Notes: generated from the sequence alone by a model not told the origin. A stretch of DNA of 64,000 nucleotides from Pachydiplax longipennis (GCA_036926295.1 JAVFKF010000004.1:62639001-62703000), one strand, 5' to 3'; numbered from the stretch's first letter, positions 48,411 to 60,010 are shown. Made by a program: numbers and translations.

Positions 48411-49556
48411 GTTTCAAGCTTCCAGTCAGTATTGTTTTTTGGGAGAAAGGCAAAGCCTCGCGCGCCGGGTCGCCTTTACGCGGAGCTACGGATTCGGACG
48501 GGTATAATTAAGATTCGTAGTCTACATTGACCGATTCAAACTTTAAGTTCTGATGAAATTTGAATGAAAATAACACTATCAACACAACAGTGAAAATTTT
48601 ATGCATTTATAGCAGAAACAACTAAGTTAAAAGCGAAAATGGAATGAATTGCCGAGTTTTCACCCGTGAACATTTTTGAAACTGCCATTACTCTCTTACA
48701 ATCCAACATAAAATGCTGATTTTTTCTTCAATTCCTCATTGTATCATCTGAATGCATAAAAGTTACATGAGATTAATTTTAGAGCAACCAAATCTTAGTA
48801 AAAAATTATTTAGTTGGAACGTAACCCAAGAAAAAATTCGTCGTACAGTCCAATTTATACGTCGCCTAAAACTTTTTGGTTTCTCACGTGAGGAAGAACT
48901 TGTCTCGAGAGAAATCGAGATGAATGTTGTAATTTTCATTCGCAGTTTGTTTCGATGCGATATCTTGAATAGAACTTGAGTTTTATATCTAAGAGCGTAT
49001 TCCGATTCGCGCTTCGAATCGCCGACGCTTCGAAACCTCACAGCTTGACAGAAATTTCAACGTCAACTCACGAAAAGTAAAAATCACTAATCACAAAACT
49101 TGTGGTGGCACATATATGATAGAAGAATATAATGATCCGATGATCAAACGTACTCAATCTCTCGTCAGGATTTAGAGCAAATATTATGAAAAGAAGTTAG
49201 AAGACGGATAAACCAATACCAGTACTCTTCAACAAGAATATATAGTAACACTTGTGCGGGACTCAAAAATTCAATTCATTCAATTTTCGCTTTTAACTTT
49301 GTTGTTTCAGCTATAAATACATAAAATTTTCACTGTTGTGCTGATAGAGTTATTTTAATTCAAATTTCATCAGAACTTAAGTTTGAATCGGTCAATGTAG
49401 ACTACGAATCTTAATTATATCCGTCCGAATCCGTAGCTCCGCGTAATGGCGACCCGGCGCGAGGCTAACTTCTTCGCTTACGGGAAATTACATTTTAATT
49501 ACACATTAATTTTTCTCCCGTAAGGCCTCCATACTGACTGGAATCTTGAAACGGAC
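48407..49556. repeat. Foldback element with about 245-290 bp inverted arms
   Basis: The left arm, 48407-48652, matches the reverse complement of the right arm, 49268-49556. It runs through GTCCGTTTCAAG, CTTCCAGTCAGTATTG, GGGTCGCC, CGGAGCTACGGATTCGGACG, GATTCGTAGTCTACATTGAC and AATTTTATGCATTTATAGC. The right arm carries an extra segment of about 45 bp with its own small inverted repeat (CTTACGGGA / CTCCCGTAAG). The loop of about 615 bp has no recognisable protein. Confidence 0.85.
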
Positions 49557-49616
49557 TCCTCTTTATTCTTTACGAGAACCAATATTTTCCAACCCGACTG
49601 ATTAATATAATAATAT

Positions 49617-49755
49617 TACACAAGAAATCCATAGTTGGAAAACCGTTTACTACGCTTACCTGAAGATGCAGCCATGCTGCGAAACCATGGTCGTATTGTA
49701 ATAATTTTTTTATGTGGCGTAGTAAACGGTTTTCCAACTATGGATTTCTTGTGTA
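49617..49755 (+). repeat. Perfect 39 bp inverted repeat enclosing a hammerhead-like core
   Basis: 49617-49655 is the exact reverse complement of 49717-49755 (TACACAAGAAATCCATAGTT... paired with ...AACTATGGATTTCTTGTGTA). The 61 bp between them holds the ribozyme-like motif. The arms would extend stem I of such a fold. Confidence 0.95.
49657..49697 (+). ncRNA. Hammerhead-ribozyme-like motif (Penelope-type pLTR signature)
   Basis: CTGAAGA (49660-49666) fits the CUGANGA core. GCAG/CTGC (49668-49671 with 49677-49680) forms stem II with a 5 nt loop. GAAAC follows at 49681-49685, then CATG, then GTC (49690-49692) as a potential cleavage triplet. TAC (49657-49659) can pair with GTA (49693-49695) as the base of stem I. 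One unpaired T between the core and stem II is atypical. Such CTGAAGATG...GAAAC hairpins are known from Penelope-like elements. No Penelope RT is seen nearby. Catalytic activity is unproven. Confidence 0.5.
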
Positions 49756-49984
49756 TCCTTAGTTACCACAAAGTTACTCCTGAATCCGTGTCTTTTAAGC
49801 GAAAGAATACCGGTAGTCTAGTGATGGCTTACTTATGTTTGTACCATCATAGTTTTACAAATTCCGTCATCTTACTTACTATCGTTACCTCAAATAAGCA
49901 TTCTACCCTGTCATTACCTTAGTTTTCCTTTAGGTATTACCTTTATTATTATTATCCAAAAATCCATGTCTCGCTTTCAGCGAT

Positions 49985-50430
49985 GGCAATTCTTCCAAAA
50001 AATTCTTCTAAAAATTCTGTAGCCCGTCGGGCAGCACGGCCTACCAAACACCCAGAAGGAACTAATTATTCCCCCCTCTTCTTTAGTTTCTTTTTCTTTT
50101 CTTTTCTGGTTGTACCAGATACTTCACTGACCAAAACGCGACAACGCCAGCGCGGCTCCTGAAAAATCTGGTGGGGGAGGTACATGCGTAATTAAAATAT
50201 AGTCGTTTCTTTAGGACGCAACTAAATTTCCGCGCAAAGGATCGTTGCGGATGGAGGACATTTGTCTAATTGTTAAACAAATTGGATGTTTTTCCCATAG
50301 CTCATCCACAAACTTCTTTTAATAACAGACGGCCGAGAAGGCGGCGTCAGGAGAGACATCTTGCGCACGCTTGTCCATACTGATACCAGTTTTAAATATT
50401 CGGCCAAATAGTTGGAATATTGCGCGAGGG
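49985..50430 (+). repeat. Long direct repeat, copy 1
   Basis: Collinear with 51640-52100. Both contain AAAATTCTGTAGCC, GTCGGGCAGCA, AAACACCCAGAAGGAACTAA, a TTTTCTTTTCTTTTCTGGTT tract, CCAAAACGCGACAACGCCAG, GCGGCTCCTGAAAAATCTGG and CGCAAAGGATCGTTGCGGAT. It could be an LTR or a dispersed repeat; TG...CA ends and a primer-binding site were not found. Confidence 0.85.
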
Positions 50431-51639
50431 TTCCTTCCGAGATTTTTTAATATTTCGTATCACTTCATGAAAAATTGATTTATACTCGGTCGAGATTTGG
50501 AAGTGTAACAGAGAGGTCCTGACATGTGGTAATATTGCGCGAGGTTTCCGTCCCAATACATCTTGTTCTCTTGTCGCAAACACACCATAGGTTATTATTC
50601 CAATACATGAGACTGCTTCTACGGTGGACATATTAGGGTAAAAGATTTCTGTATATTACATGGACGTAATTCGAGGTACATCTTTCATAATTTTCCTTGA
50701 AAAAAGAACGGATTGTCAAATATGTGAAAGGAAGAATGGAGTGCCAACCTTAGAACTACCCGCTTTGGGAATGGTTGATTCCGTTAAAAATTGCAAGCGT
50801 CAGCCGATTGAAACATGCGACGTTTACTGAATTACGCTCGGAAGTAGGTAATATTCAAGCATATCCATTAATAATCCTAATCTCTGGTGCCTACCCGAGG
50901 GGAGTTTGCTAAATCTCTAAACAATTAAATTCCTATAACCAAAGCAAGAGACATTTGTTCGTTGGCGTTCATGATTAACCCTAAAAAACCGCGCAATACA
51001 AATAAATACTCAAGAAGTACAAATAATTCTAATAATACCCGACAACAATGTACTCAAAACAATTTTCATAAACGCTTTGGCTAAACAGAGTATACTATAA
51101 ATTCTAAATTTGACTATTTTTTTCATTTTTTATTACTGATAACCTTTATGGAGATCTTAATTAACTATTATTATATTACTGACGGCAGCACTCTTACCAA
51201 TCATTCCAGTAATATTTTGTACATATTACAGCATTTTCCAATATTATTCTGAGTATGCCGACGCGATCCGGCGTGTTTCAATTAAGCCGTCGCAAAATTT
51301 TCTTTCCTTACCGCGAACATTCGAGCACTATAATTTCTCCATCGCCCACTGAAGCCCTAAGATAATTTACTCGGTATTTAAGGAATTACTAATACGAAAG
51401 GGGATATGAAAGACTGTGTTTAGGGAAGAAGAACATTTACATAATACAACAAATATGCATGTGTAAGCTGTTGACTTCGTCACGTTTACTACACAGTTGA
51501 AATATATTTTTCTGGAACACTTAAGTCCTCCTTTAGGTATTATCGTAATCAATCTCTGTCTGAAGGTTTTCGATATCCCGCGATGAAGTAATTCTCAGCC
51601 TCTACCGGAGTAATATATGTTGGTATCAGAGAATCTATC
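50431..51639. other. Spacer between the long direct repeats
   Basis: About 1.2 kb without gag/pol-like frames. ATATTGCGCGAGG occurs at its left edge and again about 110 bp later. If the repeats are LTRs, the internal region is non-coding, as in a TRIM-like element. Confidence 0.4.
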
Positions 51640-52100
51640 TTACGCTGCTAGCGGTGGCATTTTAAAATTTAAAAATTCTGTAGCCTGTCGGGCAGCAAGA
51701 CCTGCCAAACACCCAGAAGGAACTAATTATTCCTTTCTTTTCTTTGATTTTACTTTCTTTTCTTTTCTGGTTGTGCCAGATCCTTCACTGGCCAAAACGC
51801 GACAACGCCAGTGCGGCTCCTGAAAAATCTGGGGGGGAGGTAAATCCGTGATTCAGCAGTAGCCCTTAATTCAGGACGCAACTAAGTTTTCGCGCAAAGG
51901 ATCGTTGCGGATGGACGGCATTGGCCTAATCGTTTCACGAAACTGTTGTTTTTTCCCATAGCTTCTTCAGAAAATTATGTCAAAATCCAGCGGCCTATCT
52001 TGCGGCAAGATGAGCGACATCTTGCGTACACTTGAGCAAACCGGTTCGAATTTGAATTCTTCCGCTAAAATATTGGAATTCTGCGGGAACGTTGAAGTAG
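51640..52100 (+). repeat. Long direct repeat, copy 2
   Basis: About 80-90% identical by eye to copy 1, with several small indels (for example CGCGACAACGCCAGTGCGGC versus CCAGCGCGGC). The chance frame 51617-51823 lies in it. Confidence 0.85.
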
Positions 52101-54355
52101 CATATAGTGTGCAGTGAGGCGAGGCGACGTTTTCAGGAGGGAGGCGAGTAATTTTCGGAAGATAAATACAACATTCGACTTCGAAACGTTAGGAAATTCA
52201 CAAATCATGAAATTCAAATGAACTCCAAAGTTATCAAAATGAAAGCCGTTTCTGGCAGAGAAGTTATCTTGACATTTAGGATATTTACGAATGGGATAAA
52301 TATATTCCTGTTATCATGCGCGCACATGTATGTTTTGATCAGTTAGTAAACGACAATACATTTAAGCTATGATTCGATTGTAGATGAGAAAATAAATACA
52401 GGTACCTCGATGTTACTTTGAGGAAAGAATGCTTTAGTAGAAGGTAATAACCCCTATGTTCCACTCCATAAGCTTACGAGTGTCACTGGCAGCTCATCGA
52501 GTGCTCTGAATTGCTCAAGTAAAACTACTGTAGCTCAGCTAATTATTATAATGTGAAATACTACTTCGTCTGAAGATTTTTAAGGTTGATTCTTTACATT
52601 CATGCAAAGAAACGAATATTTAAATTTTTTCAAGTTGAGAAAGGTATGTAACCTCTTAAATAACTTTCGTAAGCAATTTTACTCCATTTTAAGTATTTCA
52701 CTACTATCCTTAGAATGAAAAAGGAATTTGCGTTCGAATTACATAGGATTTTCAGCCATATATAGCGATTGCCTTTCATATTCTTATTTAACAATCACTA
52801 CGATTTATTTATATATTTCAGTATATCTGGTACAACATACATGACAAGCAACGACAAAATAACTGTCTATATTCAGTTTCCGTTCTTTTTGTACTAATAA
52901 GGATTTCGTAGGACCATTATTCCTGATATCAGTGTACTAAAGAAAAAGTCTGTAATCGATTAACGATGATGAAAATGGTCTTTTTCTTTTCTTTCTTAAC
53001 ATTTATTATAAGGACATTTTCGAGTCATCTGGAATCGAACCAAGGATTTACTGCGCAGAAACTATCGATATTTAATACACAATTATGCATGTATTTCTTG
53101 AATTTCTATCTCGTCAGGAAGTAGTGAAATTGATTACCGAGAAATGGCTTACATTAATTTCTTTCGATAAATGCTGAAATCGGATACATAAATTAATTAA
53201 TATAAAGAAAATGGTGTTTATTATATAAAATTTTAGAAAGCAATCGCTATTTATGATTGTGAAATCCTAAATTACTTGAATGCAAGCTTCTTTTACGTTC
53301 TTAGGATAGTCGTTAACTACCTTCAATGGAAAATATCGCTTACGAAGGTTACTTAACGGGATTATAAATTGAACATACTATTTATTATTATTAATAAGTC
53401 AAGGAAAGAATTTAACGAACGAAAAGAAAAATTTAATGACAAATATACCAGAGAATGTCGTGTTCTTTCAGGCATACTAGACTAGCATGGGCGTGTATTG
53501 CGGGGTTGCCTACACTCCGGCTATCAATTTTCAATTATTTATTGCAGCGAAACTAAGGCCCATTCAGACGAACGCCGTCACACTTTTCCATTACTCTACT
53601 TACTGCAACACTGCAGAAAGTTTCATCAGAATCCCCGGACAAAAGTGGGAGTCTCTCCTTGTGAGTAAGATTTTGGGAGCTTTTAACTCGTCGATTCTTC
53701 ATTTTTCGATGTGTTATTAGTATAAAAAAAATCAAAATGAAAATCGTACCATTTTCGTATCTTACAATCATCAAGAAAAATGACTCTCATTCATTTACTT
53801 GAGTTTTTCTCTCCCGGGCGTTAAGGCTTTGTCTTATATCACATTGAAAACTTTGGTTTGAAAATGACTGCTTTATTTTCTTGCAATAATTTGCTCTTAA
53901 TATTATTAAAATGCCTTCACCGGGAATAATAATTCTTAGATGGGATCCTGGGACCCCGTTATCTCCGTATTCCTTATGAAGAATGTAATCAAGTTATCCC
54001 GGGTATCTACTGAATTTCCCGGGAAAAATAGTCGTAGATTTTTTTCAAGAATTACAACGTAAGTAACCTTTAATTTTCTGTCCCTTTTCTTAAACCTATA
54101 TTTTTCTTTATTTTCTATTAAATTATGGAATATTCCTATTCTACGTTTTGTTTTATTTATATTTTCGCTGCGTAAATACATTATACTGTATGTTAACTTT
54201 GCATTCTACTAGAGCGTTCTCTCGTTTTTTAGCCGTTCATCATATGGTTGATATTCAGCAAAGTGTGTTTTTTCTTCGTCAACTTAAGTGTGAGCCATAT
54301 AATTCATTTGTTATTTTAATATTTATAGCCAAAATAGAAAACTAAAACCATCATT
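52101..54355. other. CpG-rich unassigned DNA
   Basis: No recognised gene. The 77-codon frame at 53487-53720 begins at GCATGGGCGTGTATTGCGGG, which faintly recalls repeat family beta. No splice sites or motifs support it as an exon. Confidence 0.45.
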
Positions 54356-54900
54356 TAGTTATTTATTTATTTGACCCATTATTAGGCGAGGTTAGGCCCG
54401 AATGGGCCTCTCTTCCACATAACCTTGTATGAAGATACATCGTTATAAAGATTCAAAATAATACTAAGAGAAAAAAAAGAGGAAGAAAAAAAACGAAAGA
54501 AAAAGAGAAAAATAAAAAGAAAGAGAAAGAAAAAAAAACGAAAAAGAAAGATTTGATTTGTTGGAAAAAATCTTAGTTAGGTTTCAGGAAGGATGATTTT
54601 TCTATGTGTTTTACTTTTCGGAAAGTCGTCATTTAGCTTTCCATTTGTATTTTGTTTCGTGGCAGATTCAGGATTATGCCGCATGGGGGATACAGAAAAC
54701 TCGTTCCAGTAGTTCATTTCAAAGGTGAGGTTGGATCGTGCCGAATGTTCGTTGCAGTTAAGAGCTTGTTTTTGCAGCATTGAATCCAGGTGTTTCCGAA
54801 ACAGAGTGGCTCGTCGCAGACATGGGAAAAAGGTTTGTTTCTTAATATAATTACTATTAAATTTGATTCTCGCGAATAACAACTGAGAATTCTTTAAAAT
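54356..54900 (-). mobile_element. Probable 3' end of a non-LTR retrotransposon
   Basis: On the minus strand a segment ends GAGAGGCCCATTCGGGCCTA, ACCTCGCCTAATAATGGGTC, then AAATAAATAAATAA, the type of tail left by insect LINEs. Upstream on that strand is a 101-codon open frame (54577-54882; FFPCLRRATLFRKHLDSM) with no reverse-transcriptase motif that I can recognise, and a purine-rich tract (54467-54552). Assignment rests on the tail. Confidence 0.35.
54467..54552. repeat. Polypurine (A/G) tract
   Basis: About 85 bp almost entirely A with scattered G (GAAAAAGAGAAAAATAAAAA type), interrupted by a few T and C. Confidence 0.9.
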
Positions 54901-55570
54901 ATAATGTCCGCGTTAAGCCCAGTTTGACCCCATGTGCCACGCGATTTTAGTTTTTTAAACGTTCATTCCTGTTCCTTTGTTACGAGAATAGTCATGTTTT
55001 GATTAAATAAACACATAATGCGAATCATTTCTCTTCCATTTTCAATGAGTACGATCCTGTCCAAAAGAACCCCTGCCGTAGCTTTTTCGCCTTGCGCTGG
55101 AGTTGTGCATTTGACCTGACGTTTCCAACAAGCTTAGGCACTGGAGCATCTCATCTAAAACGGTGCGCATCAATGGATTAATTTGGACCACAGGCTTTTA
55201 ATATGAGGTAGCTCCAGTTAAGGAGAAAATTTTTTATTGGAAAATTAAAAAAATGTATCTGTGAGAAATTTTGTCATGCATGATTATTTATTTCAAGGAC
55301 GGAGTAAGCAGAGGAGGAGATCCGATGGAGATTTGTATCTGGGCATTCTTTGGTAGATGGCTTGAGTTCTTTTTATTTGTTACGTCCACCACCTCTGAAT
55401 TCCGATGCAAGATACGGTAAGTGTTTTCAAATGCTGAAGTGAGTTCTATGTGTCCTTAAGTTCCTACTTCATCTTTACATGAATGTTTTCTCGTAATGGT
55501 AAAATTCCAACCCATAACTTGTTATCGTTTCAGTGAAATGACTTTAGCCTTGTAGCCGAGGATGTGTGTC

Positions 55571-55665
55571 AGAGCCTTCCGAAGGAGTGAAGGTGACTCA
55601 CGCCGTTGGCGGTCCGGCACCTATGGTAGTCGATGCATTTTGAGACTCTCGAGTGGAAGTTTACC
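55571..55665 (+). repeat. Short dispersed repeat, copy 1
   Basis: Shares GCCGTTGGCGGTCCGGCACC and GACTCTCGAGTGGAA with 56232-56330 in the same orientation, about 660 bp apart. Confidence 0.8.
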
Positions 55666-56231
55666 TATTATTGTTTATAATATTTATTTATTATTACATT
55701 TATTTATTATTAATTTCATTATTATTATTATATTCAATCTTATTTATCAATTTATTTAATTATACTTACTGCAGTCTATATTGCTATTAACGTCACGAAA
55801 TTTAATGCTAGTTAAGCGAGTATTTAGCTCGAAAGCCTAATTAAAATATAATTAAAGAAGCAGTACTATAAAGAAATTACAAAAAAAATAATAAAATCAG
55901 AAAAAAATTCAATTATGCGTTTCGATCTTTTTTGTCTCCCTCTAACGGTGTGTGTTTGTATGTTTTCAGTTTCTCAGACACTCAAGTTGTCTCAGCTAAT
56001 CTCAGAACACTCTCAGACGCTCTCATAGGATGTCAAACACTTCCATTTAAGAACTAATGAAATAATCCTAGATTTCAAATGTATTTCCCACTTGTAAATC
56101 ATTTAGAAAGCATGTCAACTGAGTACATACGTAACCCAATTTAATCTAATAAGATGATAATATAATATTACCTTAAGTAGCAGCCAGCTCCTTCCTTCGT
56201 CTTCGTCTTTCAGGTCTTCCTCTTCAAGATA

Positions 56232-56330
56232 TGAGCCAGCCGTCTGAAGGCGGGAAGGAGAGTCACCCATGCCGTTGGCGGTCCGGCACCCTTGGAGTTG
56301 CATTTGCGACTCTCGAGTGGAAATTGACCT
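56232..56330 (+). repeat. Short dispersed repeat, copy 2
   Basis: Direct copy of 55571-55665 with small indels. The minus-strand frame 56115-56384 through it is a chance frame. Confidence 0.8.
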
Positions 56331-56339
56331 AGAAATTAT

Positions 56340-57950
56340 CTCGGAAGAAATGAAGGGGTAAGAAGTGAGGATTGTCCTATTCAAGCTTGAAATTTAACCA
56401 CCTTTTTTGTTGGTGCCCCCCCGGCTAACCATCTCTTCCCGGTCCCGCGGATCCTTGAGTCGTCACTGATATGATTGCGTTTTCTAAATATATTCTTAAT
56501 ATATATAGATTTTAGCACGATTAGTAATGAACGTTCTTACATTGGCATTCTTAATCTTTTAGTAGTTTGATATTTGTATCTTGATTGCCTTAACGGCATT
56601 TCGCTTATTAAGATGTCTCTAAATTCGTATTGAAATATTCGTTTAATTTCCAAATTTTGTAATTAATTTTTTTAGATGCATCTATTAGAGCAATCTTTTC
56701 GGTAGAGTTTTTATACTTAGGCATTAATATCAATCAGTATATCAGATTTTTCCAAGCTTTGTTATCAGAGTTTTCTCGCGGAGTGATCAACTCCTACTGT
56801 TCGAGAGATATTTTAAAAGAAAATAGTTTCTTCCTCTAATTTATTTTCTGAATTTTGATACTTGTCTATTGTGTATATAATATGACAAAGTGTCTGTATA
56901 ATTGCAGACTTACGTTTGAATCGCTCTATGTTAAAGATGTTATTTCATATAATATATACCTTGCCTTGGTCAGGGGTCATGAATGATTTTGAAAGGCGGG
57001 CCGTGTAAGTTACTCACACACACAAACTAAACTGTCTGGATCTAAATAATCATTTCATAACTAAAATAATATAATTACTGAAGAAAAGGAATGCTGCATA
57101 TTTAGGAAAGGTGGAGTAATTTCCTAATTAATTGAGCAGAACTTAGCTTTTTTATTTAAAAAAAACTTTAGTTGTAGGTGCTTAATTTTCGGTTTTACTA
57201 CCACATGGTTGTTTTTACCTGTAATAATTGGCACTTGAAATATGTAGTGTCATAAATGATGTTTCATAGAGGAAGACAATATCAGAAGAGAATTGTGAAG
57301 CTTGGATGCGATCGATTTCTAATGCGATTAATTAATATAGCCAAAAAAATTGAAGATATCGTTCCACTACTAGTTTCCTTTTGTTACATTGTACTTCTTT
57401 CTACATCATCTTATCGGTTTAGTTTAATATATTAAAACTCATTTCTGTAAATTATCAAATCTGTAAGTTGAAATGGAAAGTAACGTTTCAGGCAAAACTA
57501 TTTTAGGTTATCCTATTAAATTTGTTTATTATAAGGCCCATTCCAAACTATGGTTGTACAACACACCGTGTTTATTCCATTTTATATACGTGAATCTAGA
57601 CACTACAAGGAATTCATATATTTTGAAATATATTTATTTTATATAGTTTATTTCAATTCATCATATGGTTTGCTAATCTGTTTCTTGAAATAGAAATGTA
57701 CGTTGATGCAACTATAAGGGGAATAGCACTTATCGATAGTGCAGTTTGCACTGACAAGTACTGCGGTGGTTATTGTTTTAACATAAAAAAGACAGTTGAA
57801 AATATAAAAAAAATATACACGGGTTCTTTCGGTGGTTTGTTAGTATTATATTCAAAGTTAGAATTTATTACAATGTATCACCATGTTGAAGAATAAAGCA
57901 GAATTCTTGTTTGACGTGCAAGAAGTTTAACCATCATAACTATTTTATAT
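56340..57950. other. Unassigned DNA
   Basis: A G/C-rich patch at 56408-56470 (GTGCCCCCCCGGCTAACC, CCCGGTCCCGCGGATCC) stands out in otherwise AT-rich DNA. The 66-codon frame at 57696-57896 is unrecognised and could be upstream exon material for the candidate at 57957, but no donor was found. Confidence 0.4.
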
Positions 57951-57956
57951 TTTTAG

Positions 57957-58083
57957 GAAAGCCGTATCTTGTTTACTTGATTGAAAGAGAGGACGTCGAA
58001 TCCTTATGGACATCTGAAGTAGGCATAGTGAAATCAACTGAGCTCAGGACATCATAGCGCCGTACACCTGACCAGATGGAGAA
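57957..58083 (+). pseudogene. Candidate exon of a decayed unknown gene
   Basis: The acceptor ATATTTTTAG and donor GAGAA/GTGAGC delimit 127 nt. One frame reads KPYLVYLIEREDVESLW, then TSEVGIVKSTELRTS before a TAG at 58055, then RRTPDQMEK to the donor. Spliced to 58888 the same frame continues YSDVTLLSYSGYY before another TAG. The wording looks protein-like and crosses a plausible splice junction in frame, but the two stops argue for a pseudogene. I do not recognise the family. Confidence 0.3.
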
Positions 58084-58887
58084 GTGAGCGCCATCCTCTA
58101 AAAACGAAAAGTTATCACATAATAGAAGCGGAATATGTTAGTATGTGTAATAAAGCCTTCAACAGCACAGTCACGCTAAGATAGCGATTGCAGTAGTCTT
58201 AATTCTTACTATTTCGAATTCCGCATGAAAAGTTTGGTCCTAAACCATTATTTTGTAAAACTGCTTTCGTAGCAAACTTCCTGTATTAAATATTTATGGT
58301 TTTAACTCCGTTAATTTGGAAGCCTCGACGTTACGCAATACTAAAGTTGTTTGTGAATTGTAAATTCATTCAACGCGTATACAACATTAGTTGTAGATAT
58401 TTCTAATCGTAGATAGATCGGAAAGTTTAGTTTAATTTAGCGCTTTATTTCAATTCGTGATAAATTTTTAAAATTTCCTTTTAGAAATTTCGAAATCTTC
58501 GGATGACATGTCGATGATTAGATGTGAATGCTTATTTTTACTTGCGCGCTCTGAGACGGTTGCCTCTCTCTTATTTACATTTTGACGTCTGCTCATGGTG
58601 ATGAGTAAGCATTGAAAGTTTTTGATAAGCATGGAATGAGTCATATCTTGGAGTTACTATTCTATCGATTTACCATAAACCGGCAAATTTAATATTGAAA
58701 TTATTCTCTCCCGTTGGGGAAATTCAGGATATCAATTGTTGGGGTAAGATCACTCTTTATTCCGATGATTTCAACGCACCGCGTGTCACGATGAGGAAGT
58801 TAGTAATAATTGGCGCTCAAAGACATATTAGGGCAAAAATGTACTATTAAGGTTATGACATTTTCTATTTGTCACTTTATTTTCCAG

Positions 58888-59073
58888 GTACTCAGATGTC
58901 ACGCTGCTCTCTTATTCCGGCTACTACTAGAAGACGTCTGAGATGGAAATTATCTGAATGCTGCAGCACAACTGAGTGCGAAAGGACCAACGTAGCACAT
59001 GAGGACATGAAAATTACTATCATCTTGATGCTATTATTACTTGATAATTATGCATACTTGTTATTATTATAAT
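58888..59073 (+). pseudogene. Candidate following exon / open segment
   Basis: The acceptor TTATTTTCCAG precedes GTACTCAGATG. In the frame joined from 57957-58083 it reads YSDVTLLSYSGYY then stops. In another frame it is open to TAA at 59070 (MSRCSLIPATTRRRLRWKL to a Leu-rich end). Which frame, if any, is used cannot be told. Confidence 0.22.
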
Positions 59074-59676
59074 TAAAATTGTATCAAAAAAGCAATTTAA
59101 TGTTTCTCAACATGTTTCCTGTGTACTAGCTAAGAAATAGATTCCGAAATTTGTTATTTATAAAAGAATTATTGTATGAATTGTTTAAATATTCTTTTTT
59201 AAATTAATACTGGAAGATCCAGTATTTTTCGAAGAATTGCATTTAATTTAGAATTTTTCAAGTTTAAATCGACAGTAGTAATAAGGTACCGATATTATAT
59301 AAACTATGAAAATTATGGAATGACGGCCTCAAATTCAATTCTGGTGAAAATTAGATATGTAATAAAACAAAAGTCTTATGCAGAGAAAAACGATACAAAT
59401 TTTGCAATTTTACGAGTTAACTACTAAAAAGTACTTAAAATGGACGGATTTTGAAGATAAATCTAAATTATCAATTTCTTAATTTGAAATTTGCGCCTAT
59501 TCAACACAAAATGCATCTTGGGTGTAAAATAATATTTACGATAGTCATTTCAATAGTGACAATGGAGGCTATAAGAGAAAGGAATGATAAATTCAATATG
59601 GCTAAATTTCGAAGAATAGAATTCTGAAATAAAATACAAAATTTGGAAATTTTGAATCGGCGCCCAAACTGGAACG

Positions 59677-59706
59677 TCATAACGTGACGTTATGATAATG
59701 ACGTCA
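59677..59706. promoter_or_regulatory. Clustered CRE-like palindromes
   Basis: TCATAACGTGACGTTATGA is a near-palindrome, immediately followed by a full TGACGTCA (59699-59706). With ACGTCA at 59674-59679, this makes three CREB/ATF-type sites within about 33 bp. No promoter was defined next to it. Confidence 0.35.
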
Positions 59707-59944
59707 TGAACTTTCGCTTTCATGCCAAGGTTATTGGGCCCAAAGGGTTAAACTCGGAGAGCTTATTCGTAAATTTCGAAAAAAGGGTTAAAATTGCTGG
59801 TTTTGCCCTTGAATGACCTCTAAATTCTGAATTCGTCCTTCAAAAAACGCCGGGAAATTCCGCAAGGTTATGAGGGCGCTGCATGTACTCTGCAGTAAGT
59901 AATTCATGAGGTATATTATCACCCGTACTACATCAAGTGAGCTC

Positions 59945-60010
59945 TTGGAGTAGTGGATGACTTTCTGTTTCTCACACAAAAAGTTGGGGTTCAAATCCAT
60001 CAGTTGCCAA
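59945..60010 (+). repeat. tRNA-like SINE fragment
   Basis: GGAGTAGTGGATGACTTTC (A-box-like) and GGGGTTCAAATCCATC (B-box-like, 59988-60003) are spaced as in a tRNA gene, but no acceptor stem closes. It is treated as a SINE head and not as a working tRNA. Confidence 0.45.

Noticed and set aside
48237..48530. 97-codon G/C-richer frame with overlapping frames on both strands
   Set aside because: It spans repeat family beta and the foldback arm, and competing open frames on both strands show a composition effect.
49985..52100. Complete LTR retrotransposon
   Set aside because: No gag/pol motifs, no TG...CA termini and no primer-binding site were found, so it is reported only as direct repeats.
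59945..60010. Possible functional tRNA gene
   Set aside because: A and B boxes are present, but acceptor and anticodon stems do not pair; a SINE head explains it better.
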